A program made the translations under genes and the position numbers. Below the pieces are notes generated by a model that searched no databases, was not told where the DNA came from, and saw only the letters and a list, made by a program, of their open reading frames with translations. A stretch of DNA of 52,302 nucleotides from Bradyrhizobium neotropicale (GTDB taxonomy: Bacteria; Pseudomonadota; Alphaproteobacteria; Rhizobiales; Xanthobacteraceae): NCBI RefSeq assembly GCF_001641695.1, contig NZ_LSEF01000037.1:52697-104998 (forward strand), in the 5' to 3' direction. This document shows positions 1 to 8,324 of this stretch, piece after piece. How positions within the stretch are numbered: the first letter of the stretch is position 1; the number at the start of each line of letters is the position of its first letter.

Positions 1-196
1 GGCGCCAGCGCAGCGGGCCGACCGGCGGCGCGGCATAGGCGAGTCCCTTGAAGGAGGCGACCTCGCCTTCGACGGCGCCGAGCATCTGTCCTTCGCGCGT
101 CAGCGCAAATGGAAACTGGCCGACCGGCTGGGCCGCGGCGAGGCCGGCGCAGCACAGGATTGCGGTAGCCAGAGCAAGCGCAAGCAAGGACCGCAT
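1..196 (-). CDS. Type B carboxylesterase, N-terminal fragment
   Basis: The gene runs off the left edge of the window; about 65 codons are visible. Translation starts with a secretory signal peptide (MRSLLALALATAILCCAGLAAAQ). The mature start then reads into the carboxylesterase type B hallmark FKGLAYAAPPVGPLRW, the N-terminal F-x-G-(I/L)-x-Y-A-x-P-P-V-G-x-L-R motif. The family hydrolyses carboxylic esters with a Ser-Glu-His triad, which lies outside the window, so activity cannot be judged. An exported enzyme is expected. The start is the only ATG in phase before the signal peptide. Confidence 0.75.
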   Translation of the reverse strand, partial: MRSLLALALATAILCCAGLAAAQPVGQFPFALTREGQMLGAVEGEVASFKGLAYAAPPVGPLRWR

Positions 197-282
197 CTTC
201 GGAGGATCTCGATGCGCGGAATGGTTCCTCGAGAAGTTACGTCCGCAGGCTGCGGCGAGGCAAGCCCGACGCGACGTCGAGC

Positions 283-492
283 CTAGCTGTGCTTGCTGGT
301 GAGCTCGGCGAGCGCGCGCCGCGCGACGATGCCGAGTTCACCGAGCGTCGAGTGCCCGGATTGCGCCGCCTTGATCAGGTTCTCGGCGATGAATCTGCGG
401 CTGTCGTGATCGCCGCCGTGCGGCAATTGGCGGCACGTCTCCTCCAGGACGACGTCCATGTTGGCTTTGGTTCGCTCGCTCAACTCTGTCAT
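283..492 (-). CDS. Small conserved-type hypothetical protein, 69 aa
   Basis: The protein starts MTELSERTKANMDVV and is soluble, mostly helical in appearance, with a charged middle part (GGDHDSRRFIAENLIKAA) and no signal peptide. It resembles small uncharacterised proteins common in Bradyrhizobium, but no function is recognised. An upstream extension to position 570 is open, but its Cys-rich translation looks unlike coding sequence, so the internal ATG is preferred. It lies 86 nt upstream of the carboxylesterase on the same strand. Confidence 0.55.
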   Translation of the reverse strand: MTELSERTKANMDVVLEETCRQLPHGGDHDSRRFIAENLIKAAQSGHSTLGELGIVARRALAELTSKHS

Positions 493-730
493 GGCGCTGG
501 TCGGTACGCATGGGTGACGAAAAACGCAGCATACACAGAAGCATCCCGCCTGATTAGTCCGGAAAATCACGCATATGGCGCCGTTGTGCGTCGCGACGCG
601 TGTATCTCCATGACCTTCGCGTTGCCGCGGTACCGCTCCAAACGACTACCGAAGATTGAAATTGCTCTAATGACAAGCCGGTCCTGCAGCGATAGCCTGC
701 CGGCAAAACAAAACGCACGGGAGGAATGCC

Positions 731-3367
731 ATGCCTGACGCAATGGTCGCTGCACGTGCCTCTGACGCCGCGAGCGGAGCCATCCAGCAGGTCGATGTCG
801 CCGTGGTCGGCGCCGGCTTTGCCGGCCTCTATCTCCTGCACCGGCTGCGCAAGGCCGGCTTCTCGACCGTCGCGCTGGAAGAGGCCGGCGATGTCGGCGG
901 CACCTGGTACTGGAACCGCTATCCCGGCGCGCGCTGCGACATCCAGACCATCGACTACAGCTACACCTTCGATCCCGAGCTCGAGACGGCCTGGACCTGG
1001 TCGGAGAAATACGCGACCCAGCCGGAGATCCTGCGCTATCTCGGCTTCGTCGCTGACCGTTACGATCTGCGCCGCGACATCCGTTTCAAGACCAAGGTCA
1101 CGGAGGCCAAGTGGGACGAAGCGGCCGAACGCTGGCGGCTCGGCACCGACAACGGTGCACCCGTCTCCTGCCGCTATTACATCATGGCAACCGGCTGCCT
1201 CTCGGCACCGAAGCCGCCGGAGATCGACGGCGTCAAGGATTTCCAGGGCGCGGTTTACTTCACCGGGCGCTGGCCGCATGAGGGCGTCAACCTTGCGGGC
1301 AAGCGCATCGCCGTGATCGGCACGGGCTCCTCCGGCATCCAGTCAATTCCGCTGATTGCCGAGCAGGCCGCGCATCTCACCGTGTTCCAGCGCACGCCGA
1401 ATTTCGCGCTGCCGGCGCACAACGGGCCGGCGCCGGACGATCGCATGAGCCTGTTGCAGGGCGACCGTGCCGCTTATCGCGAGCAGGCGCGCCAGTCGAT
1501 GGCGGGCGTCCCCTATCCGCAGCAGACCGCGGTGAGCTGGCAGCTCAGCGATGCCGAGCGCCGTGCGTGCTTCGAAGAGGCCTGGGGCAAGGGCGACCTC
1601 GTCTACATCCTGACGCAGCTCTGGGCCGACCAGGCCGTCGACTTCGACGGCAACGCGCTGATCTGCGACCTGATCCGCGAGAAGATCACGACGATCGTGA
1701 AGGATCCCGAAACGGCGGCCGCCTTGATGCCGCACGATCATCCGTTCGGCGCAAAACGTCCCTGCCTCGACACCAATTACTACGCGACCTACAACCGGCC
1801 GAACGTCAAGCTGGTCAATCTGCGCCAGGAGCCGATCAAGGCGATCACCGCCGGCGGCATTGTGACCGACAAGCGCAGCTTCGACGTCGACGTGATCGTG
1901 TTCGCAACCGGCTTCGACGCCATGACCGGCGCGATCCGCGCCGTGCATCCGATCACGGGACGTGGCGGCAAGTCGCTGTCCGACGTCTGGGCGCAGGGGC
2001 CGCAGACTTATCTCGGGCTCACGGTCGCGGGCTTCCCGAACTTCTTCATGATCACCGGGCCCGGCAGCCCGTCGGTGCTGTCGAACATGGCGGTGTCGAT
2101 CGAGCAGCATGTCGACTGGATCGTCGACCGCCTCACCGCGCTACGCGATGCCGGCTTCTCCACCATCGAGGCCACCGAGACGGCGCAGGCCGGCTGGGGC
2201 CAGCACATGGCCGACTGCTCGATGCTGACGCTGCACCGGCTCGCCAACACCTGGTACACGGGCGCCAACGTGCCCGGCAAGGTGCACGCGCTGATGCCCT
2301 ATACCGGCGGCGTCGGTCCCTATCGCAGCATCTGCGACGAGGTCGTAGGCCGCGGCATGCTCGGCTTCAGGCTCACCGGCGCCGGCGGCGCCGCGCAATG
2401 CAATGACGGCGAGATCGTGCGCCTGCAGCCGGATGTCCGGCTGGTGCTGAACCTGCTCGGGCAGTTGAACCTGCCGCCGATCGAGTCGATGGGCGCGCTT
2501 GGCGCGCGCGCCTTCGTCAACGAGTTCAACAAATCGCGGCCTGCGGGACGCCCTGTCGGCGAAATCGTCGATGGCACCCTGCCCGGCAGCGACGGTCCGC
2601 TACCCTATCGGCTGTATCGACCGGCGACGCCGGGGCCGCATCCGGTCGTGGTCTATTTCCATGGCGGCGGCTGGGTGCTCGGCGACGAGCAGTCCGACGA
2701 TCCGTTCTGCCGCGACATGGTGCGGCGAACCGGCATGATCTTCGTCAGCGTCGGCTATCGCCATGCCCCCGAGCATCGCTTCCCGACCGCGGCCGAGGAC
2801 GGTTATGCCGCGACACGCTGGATCGCCGAACACGCGGCCAAGCTCGGCGGCGCGCCCGGCGCCGTGCTGGTCGCGGGCTGGAGCGCCGGCGGCAATATCG
2901 CTGCCGTCACCTGCCAGCTCGCGCGCGACCGTGGCGGCCCGGAGATCGCCGGTCAGCTCCTGATATGCCCGGTCACCGACTGCACCTACGAACGGCCGTC
3001 CTACAACGACAATGCGACCGGCTATTTCCTGACGCGCTCTCTGATGTACTGGTTCTGGGACCTCTACTGCTCACCGGCCGACCGCACCGATCCGCGCGTC
3101 TCGCCGCTGCGCGGCAAGGTCGCGGGCCTGCCGCCGGCCTTCATCGTCACCTGTGAGTTCGATCCCCTGCGCGACGAGGGGATCGCCTATGCCGAAGCGC
3201 TCGCGGCCGCCGGAGTGCCGGTCGAGCAGCTCAAGGCGCGCGGTCATTTCCACTCGTCCTTCACCATGGTCGACGTGGTGATCACCGGCGTGCCGGGCCG
3301 GGTGCAGATGGCCGAGGCGCTGAGGCGCTTCGCGGGATTTTACAAGATCGCGGCGGCTGCGAGTTAA
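731..3367 (+). CDS. Baeyer-Villiger monooxygenase fused to an HSL-type alpha/beta hydrolase
   Basis: This 878-aa protein joins two enzymes. Residues about 20-540 form a flavin monooxygenase: an FAD Rossmann motif (VVGAGFAG), the type I Baeyer-Villiger signature [15 protein letters not shown] (residues 56-70), a second fingerprint at 171-182, then the NADP-binding VIGTGSSG. Residues about 560-875 form a hormone-sensitive-lipase-type hydrolase: oxyanion motif HGGGW (644-648), nucleophile Ser718 in GWSAGGN, Asp811 in EFDPLRDE and a probable catalytic His841. Each half has about the length of a stand-alone enzyme. The implied reaction is ketone to ester or lactone, then cleavage to acid plus alcohol; the substrate is unknown. 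A GGGAGGA ribosome-binding site precedes the ATG. The second fingerprint has Phe177 where His is usual. Confidence 0.9.
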   Translation: MPDAMVAARASDAASGAIQQVDVAVVGAGFAGLYLLHRLRKAGFSTVALEEAGDVGGTWYWNRYPGARCDIQTIDYSYTFDPELETAWTWSEKYATQPEILRYLGFVADRYDLRRDIRFKTKVTEAKWDEAAERWRLGTDNGAPVSCRYYIMATGCLSAPKPPEIDGVKDFQGAVYFTGRWPHEGVNLAGKRIAVIGTGSSGIQSIPLIAEQAAHLTVFQRTPNFALPAHNGPAPDDRMSLLQGDRAAYREQARQSMAGVPYPQQTAVSWQLSDAERRACFEEAWGKGDLVYILTQLWADQAVDFDGNALICDLIREKITTIVKDPETAAALMPHDHPFGAKRPCLDTNYYATYNRPNVKLVNLRQEPIKAITAGGIVTDKRSFDVDVIVFATGFDAMTGAIRAVHPITGRGGKSLSDVWAQGPQTYLGLTVAGFPNFFMITGPGSPSVLSNMAVSIEQHVDWIVDRLTALRDAGFSTIEATETAQAGWGQHMADCSMLTLHRLANTWYTGANVPGKVHALMPYTGGVGPYRSICDEVVGRGMLGFRLTGAGGAAQCNDGEIVRLQPDVRLVLNLLGQLNLPPIESMGALGARAFVNEFNKSRPAGRPVGEIVDGTLPGSDGPLPYRLYRPATPGPHPVVVYFHGGGWVLGDEQSDDPFCRDMVRRTGMIFVSVGYRHAPEHRFPTAAEDGYAATRWIAEHAAKLGGAPGAVLVAGWSAGGNIAAVTCQLARDRGGPEIAGQLLICPVTDCTYERPSYNDNATGYFLTRSLMYWFWDLYCSPADRTDPRVSPLRGKVAGLPPAFIVTCEFDPLRDEGIAYAEALAAAGVPVEQLKARGHFHSSFTMVDVVITGVPGRVQMAEALRRFAGFYKIAAAAS

Positions 3368-3448
3368 CCGGTGACGGACTGCCGGGAACCATTTCCCGGC
3401 CGCCACGTTAGCAGCGCGTGGCATTGAGATGCAGCGATAGATGTGTGG

Positions 3449-3486
3449 GCCCCGGCACGCAAGGCACGCGTGCTGGGGCTCTTTTT
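3449..3486 (+). terminator. Rho-independent terminator after the monooxygenase-hydrolase gene
   Basis: A 12-bp stem (GCCCCGGCACGC at 3449-3460 with GCGTGCTGGGGC at 3468-3479, one G-T wobble) with a 7-nt loop is followed directly by TCTTTTT. It lies 82 nt past the stop codon of the fused enzyme gene and just before the next start. Confidence 0.75.
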
Positions 3487-3503
3487 GGGTGAGGGGGAGT
3501 GCG

Positions 3504-3779
3504 ATGGGAGACGCGTCTTTCAGTGATTCCAAGGTCAATTTCAGCGCGGCCGCCGTACTGTACAAATGGCCTTCGCTCGGCAATCAGCGCCGGTCGGATC
3601 GTACCTCCTATCAAGTGATCGAAGGCACGCTCGATCAGTGCATTTCGGCCTTCATGGGCAAACCTGCGGCAACCCGGCACCTCTATGAGATCCGCGCAAC
3701 GCCGCAGCCGCCACTAGTCACGGCAATCCTGTCGCCAGAGCACATCGCCGAGCTGTCACGCTTACGGGAATTTCTCTGA
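3504..3779 (+). CDS. Hypothetical protein, 91 aa
   Basis: The protein starts MGDASFSDSKVNFSAAAVLYKW and has no signal peptide, membrane segment or recognised motif. A strong GAGGGGGAG ribosome-binding site lies just upstream of this ATG. An earlier in-frame ATG at 3441 would be translated through the terminator stem and is rejected. The second half (ATRHLYEIRATPQPP, then ILSPEHIAELSRLREFL) suggests a small alpha/beta fold. Function unknown; possibly cotranscribed with the next small gene, which starts 103 nt downstream. Confidence 0.6.
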   Translation: MGDASFSDSKVNFSAAAVLYKWPSLGNQRRSDRTSYQVIEGTLDQCISAFMGKPAATRHLYEIRATPQPPLVTAILSPEHIAELSRLREFL

Positions 3780-3882
3780 TCGCGTGCGGCTGCTGTCGTT
3801 TGCAGCGCACGACAAGCTTCGCGCGACAGTAGGAACCTTCTGCCGGATTTTCCCGTTATCAGTGCATCGGAAAATGGCGTGA

Positions 3883-4197
3883 GTGCCTACGATGCTTGAA
3901 GCGGACGTATCATCCCCGATGGTGCCTTATGGCGCCGATCAAACCATATTCGTGGTGGTCGACCGTCTCGACAGGGCGACAGAAATCCGCATTGAACGAA
4001 GCGACATCGAAGTCACGATCGACGAACTCGTCGCCGGCTGCTTCCACGATCCTGTCCAGGTGATTTCCTTCAACACGCTCGAACATTGGATGAAGGACAT
4101 CTCGACCGAGATCGCCGGCGAAATCCAGGCGCGCTGCGACATCGACGGCGTCACGCTGCCCGACTATCTCAGTGATTTCGTCGAGAGCCATAGCTGA
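3883..4197 (+). CDS. Hypothetical acidic protein, 104 aa
   Basis: This is a soluble acidic protein (MLEADVSSPMVPYGADQTI, later HWMKDISTEIAGEIQARCDIDG) without a signal peptide or known motif. The upstream start is a GTG at 3883; an ATG three codons later at 3892 is equally plausible, and neither has a strong ribosome-binding site. Codon use matches the neighbours. Function unknown. Confidence 0.55.
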   Translation: MPTMLEADVSSPMVPYGADQTIFVVVDRLDRATEIRIERSDIEVTIDELVAGCFHDPVQVISFNTLEHWMKDISTEIAGEIQARCDIDGVTLPDYLSDFVESHS

Positions 4198-4266
4198 TCG
4201 CCCACGATCGCATCGGCCCGGCCAAATTCGCAAGCCCGCAAAAAACGACGCCTGGAGCGACCGGAG

Positions 4267-4422
4267 TTAGGCGCGCTGATATCTGCCGGCGATCACCTCG
4301 ATCTCGCGGCGGCGTTCGCCGGCGAAGGTCAGGAGCTGTTCGATCGTCCGCGTATCCGTGATCCGTTTGGCCAGCCGTTCGGCGCGCGCGGCCTGATCTT
4401 CGAGATACTGGATCGTGTTCAA
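4267..4422 (-). CDS. Small hypothetical protein, 51 aa, probable TTG start
   Basis: The product begins (M)NTIQYLEDQAARAERLAKRI and is a short, highly charged, helical protein. A TTG codon at 4422 is preceded by GGGGAGG at normal spacing, which favours it over an upstream in-frame GTG at 4458 that lacks a ribosome-binding site. It resembles small helical proteins recurrent in Bradyrhizobium genomes. Function unknown. Confidence 0.55.
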   Translation of the reverse strand: MNTIQYLEDQAARAERLAKRITDTRTIEQLLTFAGERRREIEVIAGRYQRA

Positions 4423-4523
4423 GCGCCGCCTCCCCGAGAGCCCGATTTGTTTGGGCACCCATGGTGCGTCAGAGCGGCTAACAGCCGGTTAAGCGCGCGG
4501 CGCTCGATGTCGATCGACTACGT

Positions 4524-5051
4524 CTATCGCACCACGTCGAGCCGGACATTGGTGATGCCCTTGTCCTCCATGCCGAGTGCGGCGGCAGCAGAAGGGGTAA
4601 GGTCGACAACGCGCCCCCGGACATAGGGCCCGCGATCGTTGACCCTGACGGTGACGGAACGGCCGCTGGAGACATCAGTGACGCGCAGGCGCGTCCCGAA
4701 CGGCAGGGTCGGATGCGCCGCGGTCAATTCGTTCTTGTCGTACTTCTCGCCGCTCGCGGTCTCCGTGTCCGAGTAGAAGCTGGCAACGCCGTGCGCGGCT
4801 GTCTCCGTGGCATTGCCTCGATCGACCGGCGCGCGCGCACGCCTGATCGGCCGAGTATGCAGGGCTGCAACCCTATGAGGCCGCTCGACGGTGGCCTGGC
4901 GGCTGGTTCCGACAAATCCGGAGGCCGCCTGGCGGCCGGCCGGCGATTGCGCGCACGCGGCGAGGGAAGCGGCGCCGATCACGGCGAGCAGAAGCCGGCA
5001 TGAGGTTGCGGGAGAAATCCGGGCACTTTCGGTATGTGCATAGCGAGACAT
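4524..5051 (-). CDS. rlpA: RlpA-like lipoprotein (double-psi beta-barrel)
   Basis: This 175-aa protein has an N-terminal export signal ending in a lipobox (SLAAC, Cys33), so it is probably an outer-membrane lipoprotein. A low-complexity linker follows. The C-terminal half is a double-psi beta-barrel of the RlpA type: HGVASFYSDTETASGEKYD, then AAHPTLPFGTRLRVTD, then VRVNDRGPYVRGRVVDLT. RlpA proteins of some bacteria are lytic transglycosylases acting on denuded glycan strands at the septum. There is no SPOR domain here, so septal targeting is not shown. The gene stands alone. Confidence 0.85.
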   Translation of the reverse strand: MSRYAHTESARISPATSCRLLLAVIGAASLAACAQSPAGRQAASGFVGTSRQATVERPHRVAALHTRPIRRARAPVDRGNATETAAHGVASFYSDTETASGEKYDKNELTAAHPTLPFGTRLRVTDVSSGRSVTVRVNDRGPYVRGRVVDLTPSAAAALGMEDKGITNVRLDVVR

Positions 5052-5237
5052 GATACGCCCCTCCGAACAACCCTAGGTTCGTTCGGCAATGGGGGCAGAA
5101 CCTTGTCGGAAGGAAAGCAGGCCTGAGGCGACCGTCGTTTCGGGCCGGCTGTGACGATTCCACCACAGTTTATGTCCTGAATCGGGACAGGTTCCCACCG
5201 AACCGGCCAAAAACTCGACGCAAGGCAAGACGCAACG

Positions 5238-5378
5238 TCACAGCACGAGCGCTGCGCCGCGCTTACGGGCCAGCGAGTCCTTCTTAAGGATGCGCACGAG
5301 CTCGCGCCAGTAGAGCCATTGCCAGCGAGTCGTCAGGCTGGCGAGAAAGTCGAGCTCTCGTTGCGTCAATGTGCACAT
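5238..5378 (-). CDS. Possible small basic protein, 46 aa
   Basis: The translation MCTLTQRELDFLASLTTRW continues into a Trp-rich, basic tail (YWRELVRILKKDSLARKR). It lies 25 nt downstream of the DUF1501 gene on the same strand, so it could be its operon partner. The ribosome-binding site is weak and no homologue is recognised, but the amino-acid composition is protein-like. Confidence 0.4.
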   Translation of the reverse strand: MCTLTQRELDFLASLTTRWQWLYWRELVRILKKDSLARKRGAALVL

Positions 5379-5403
5379 CACGAACCCGATCCAGTTGAAC
5401 GCG

Positions 5404-6657
5404 TCAGCCGACGAGACCTCCCATCGGCCTGACATCTGCGCTGTCGGGGAAGACGGCGCTGGCGAGCAGATTCTCCTCGACGCGCAGATGATCCCTGAGC
5501 AGGCCCTTGAGCACGGCGCGCAGATCGATGGTGGGCTTGAGATCGCGGTCCTCGAACAGCTGCGCCGGCTTCAGTCCCGGCCAGTCCGCGATCACGCGGC
5601 CACCGGCGAGCGCACCGCCTGCGAGGAAGGCGACTGTGCCGGTGCCGTGGTCCGTTCCGCCCGTCCCGTTGATGCGGGCGGTGCGCCCGAATTCGGTGAC
5701 GACGGCGACCACGGTCTCGTGCCAGGCTTCGCCCATGTTGCTTTCGATTGAAGCGAAGGCACCGTCGAGCGCGCCGAGCAGATTGAAGAGCTGGCCCGAA
5801 GCCGCGCCTTCGGCGATGTGCGTGTCCCAACCGACGAAGCCCATGGCGCCGACACGCGGGCCGTCGGGTTTCGCCAGATAGCGTGCGGCGGTGCCGGCGG
5901 CATCGGCAAAATAGGCGCGTACACGCGCGATGCCCGGCGGCGCCAGCGTCGGATCGTCCGACATCGGATCGCCCATCGCGGGCGTTCCGTCGAGCGATGC
6001 GAGCCTCACGCGCGCCTGGAGCACACTCGCGAGCTTCGGGTCGGTGTGTTGGTAAAGGTCGAGCAGGCGGTTCTGCGTGTCCGCACTCGCCGGCAACAGC
6101 TTCTGCGGCACCCATGTCATCACCGGCGCGGAGCCGCGGACCACGAGCGGCGTCACCGAACCGATGCCGAGCGCGCGGCTGCCGCGCGGGTCGACACGAC
6201 CGCCGGACTCCAGCGCGAGCAGCGCACGATTGAGCCATCCCGATCCGGTCGCGCCTGGCTTGGCAATGCCGCTTTCGAGCACGTCCTGGCCGTCGAAATG
6301 CGAGCGTTCGCGATAGGGCGTCGCCGTAGCGTGGACGATCGCGGCCTGCTTGTTCTTGTAGAGCCGATACAGGTTCGGCATCGCCGGATTGAGCGCGAAC
6401 AAGGAATCGAGCGGCAGCGCCGGCGTCTTGCCGTCCAGCACCAGCGCGCGATCGCCGCGCAGTGAGATCCAGTCGGAATCGCCGACCGGTGCGACCGCAC
6501 CAAGTCCATCGAGCGCGCCGCGCAAGATGACGACGAGCAGGCGCGGATCGCGCCCCTCGGCGCGCGCGAGCCGCGGCATCTGGCTCCATGCGAACAGCGC
6601 ACCGGAGCCGACCAGAAGCTCGCGCCGCGTGGGCAGGTGGACGATGCTCATGCTCAC
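5404..6657 (-). CDS. DUF1501 family protein, Tat-exported
   Basis: This 417-aa protein starts with a twin-arginine signal (TRRELLVGSGALFAW), so it is probably exported folded. The body matches DUF1501, a sulfatase/alkaline-phosphatase-like family: LLVVILRGALDGLGAV near the N-terminus, then SHFDGQDVLESG and a C-terminal TEFGRTARINGTGGTDHGTG. The last segment carries the Asp/His residues typical of the fold. The start overlaps the stop of the DUF1800 gene (ATGA), the usual pairing of these families. The biochemical role of DUF1501 is not established. A BlaI-type repressor may regulate the pair through the element at 8208-8230. Confidence 0.88.
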   Translation of the reverse strand: MSMSIVHLPTRRELLVGSGALFAWSQMPRLARAEGRDPRLLVVILRGALDGLGAVAPVGDSDWISLRGDRALVLDGKTPALPLDSLFALNPAMPNLYRLYKNKQAAIVHATATPYRERSHFDGQDVLESGIAKPGATGSGWLNRALLALESGGRVDPRGSRALGIGSVTPLVVRGSAPVMTWVPQKLLPASADTQNRLLDLYQHTDPKLASVLQARVRLASLDGTPAMGDPMSDDPTLAPPGIARVRAYFADAAGTAARYLAKPDGPRVGAMGFVGWDTHIAEGAASGQLFNLLGALDGAFASIESNMGEAWHETVVAVVTEFGRTARINGTGGTDHGTGTVAFLAGGALAGGRVIADWPGLKPAQLFEDRDLKPTIDLRAVLKGLLRDHLRVEENLLASAVFPDSADVRPMGGLVG

Positions 6658-8141
6658 CTCCTCTGAAAATCCGCCGACATGAACAACAGCGCGAGCGCCT
6701 GCTGCCGGCTCTCGGCACGGCCGACCGCCTGCGTCACTTCGGGCGAGATTTCCGATGCGAAGACGTTATCGATGATTGCCTGCGGGTCTGTGATGCCCGT
6801 CACGCGCTCGGCAAAGAAGTTGGCGACGTCGAGCCGCCGTCCGACGCCGTCGATCCAGCTTGCCTCATCGTCCGGATAACCCTTGGGCGCGGACGGACGC
6901 CACAGTGCCTCGCCGAGCAGCTCCTGTCCTCCGGTGTAGCGCACCGGATCAACCTGCGTGATGCCAGTTGCGCGCACCATGCCGACGACCCATTCGCCAG
7001 GACGCTTGAGTTTTGATGGCGGCCCGCGCCACGCCTCGTTCGACGATACCATCGCGATCGCGACCTGCTTGAGGTCGCCCTCGGTATCGCGAAACGTCTT
7101 CGTCATCTGCTCGACCAGCGCTGGCGGCGGCTCGTCGGCGACGAAATGGCGCGCAAGTTTTGTCGCGAGATGCGCTGCAGTCGACGGATGCGCGGCAAGG
7201 TCGCGCAGCACAGCACGGCCCTGCTCCGCATCCTCCTGCTCGTAGCGCTTGCCGAGCACCGTCTGCCCGCCGGGCTCATGCAGCCGCGGATTGAAGGTGA
7301 ACTCGCCGCCGTGCTGGGGATCGGCGCCGGGGGGCAACAGCGTCCAGCCCGTCAGGACGTTGGCGAAGCTGATGACGTCGTCCTGGGTGTAGCCGGTGCG
7401 CACACCGAGCGTGTGCAGCTCCATGATCTCGCGCGCGAAGTTCTCGTTGAGGCCGCGGCTGCGGTTGATGCCGGCAGTCGAGTTCGCGCCCATCGAATCA
7501 GTATTATCGAGATAGAACAGCATAGCCGGGTGGCTCTCGACGGCCAGGAGCAGATCGACGAAGCGACCGAGCGCGTGAGCGCGGATGGCTTCGCGCTCAT
7601 AGGCGCCGGACATGCTCTGGATCTTGTTGGCTGAGACGCAGAAGTGGTTGGACCAGAACCACACCAGCCGCTCGGCAAAACCGATATCGGCGGCAAGCGC
7701 GGCCTCGGTGCGCACCTTGGCTTCCTGCAAATAGATCGGACGCCCGGGATCGGGAATGGCTTCGGCTGCCTTCTTCGCCGCCATCTCGGCCGCATCCTTC
7801 TCCTCGCTCGCGCTCTGCGCTTGCCCTTGAGTTTGGCTTTGGGTTTGCGCCTGAGTTTGGTCTTCAGCCGCAGCGGGCGCCGAAGCCACCTGCTGCTTCT
7901 TCGCCTGTTGCTGGGCCTGCTTGGCGCGGGCGGTTCGGCGCGCATTGGCGTCGGCAACCGTACGGAAGGCCTTGGCGCTGGAGGGAAGGCTGGCCGCCGC
8001 GGATAGCGCGAGCGGCCGGTTGAGCTCGGCAATCAGCGCGCCACGCGGGTCAGTCCCAACGGCCGCAATCGATCCAGGTCGCGGCCCCATCCCGAAACGA
8101 TGAAGGGCCAGCACAGCTTCGGCTTTTGCAGAATTGCTCAT
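6654..8141 (-). CDS. DUF1800 family protein
   Basis: This 495-aa protein belongs to DUF1800 (ALHRFGMGPRPG at the N-terminus; ERLVWFWSNHFCVSANK; NFAREIMELHTLGV; FANVLTGWTL; MTKTFRDTEGDLK). These proteins almost always precede DUF1501 genes, as here with a 4-nt overlap. Residues about 88-150 form a Gln/Ala/Lys-rich low-complexity insert (AQQQAKKQQ, then TQAQTQSQTQGQAQ). The ATG at 8141 (MSNSAKAEAVLAL) is chosen because translation upstream of it runs through the promoter and operator region. No signal peptide is evident. Enzymatic function is unknown. Confidence 0.88.
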   Translation of the reverse strand: MSNSAKAEAVLALHRFGMGPRPGSIAAVGTDPRGALIAELNRPLALSAAASLPSSAKAFRTVADANARRTARAKQAQQQAKKQQVASAPAAAEDQTQAQTQSQTQGQAQSASEEKDAAEMAAKKAAEAIPDPGRPIYLQEAKVRTEAALAADIGFAERLVWFWSNHFCVSANKIQSMSGAYEREAIRAHALGRFVDLLLAVESHPAMLFYLDNTDSMGANSTAGINRSRGLNENFAREIMELHTLGVRTGYTQDDVISFANVLTGWTLLPPGADPQHGGEFTFNPRLHEPGGQTVLGKRYEQEDAEQGRAVLRDLAAHPSTAAHLATKLARHFVADEPPPALVEQMTKTFRDTEGDLKQVAIAMVSSNEAWRGPPSKLKRPGEWVVGMVRATGITQVDPVRYTGGQELLGEALWRPSAPKGYPDDEASWIDGVGRRLDVANFFAERVTGITDPQAIIDNVFASEISPEVTQAVGRAESRQQALALLFMSADFQRR

Positions 8142-8207
8142 GGCGAATGCCCAATTCTCCGCGCCTGCCAGACAAGCAGCGCAGAAGCGTCGCTTGAGGT
8201 TACGATC

Positions 8208-8230
8208 TGTAATGCTACGAACCGTAGCAT
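8208..8230 (-). promoter_or_regulatory. Probable BlaI-type operator upstream of the DUF1800-DUF1501 operon
   Basis: A perfect 8-bp inverted repeat (ATGCTACG at 8212-8219, CGTAGCAT at 8223-8230, 3-bp spacer) is preceded by TGTA. The whole 23-bp block matches the block upstream of the BlaI gene (11254-11276) at 19 of 23 positions, in the same orientation to the downstream gene. It lies 66 nt before the DUF1800 start codon. The assignment to the BlaI-type repressor is inferred from this sharing. Confidence 0.65.
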
Positions 8231-8324
8231 TCAGCCTATGGCCTCGCAAGCAGAGATTGAGACATCGCGGGCAAGAAATCGGGAGGCGCCCGTCCGATGT
8301 AACGGACGGGCGGTCGGCGCGGCC

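Noticed and set aside
1343..2110. Long minus-strand frames opposite the monooxygenase gene
   Set aside because: Composition is rich in Arg and His with no motifs; typical antisense shadow of a GC-rich gene.
7801..7930. Possible tandem repeat or CRISPR-like array in the DUF1800 gene
   Set aside because: It is an in-frame Gln/Thr/Ala-rich low-complexity stretch of the protein, without spacers or regular repeat units.
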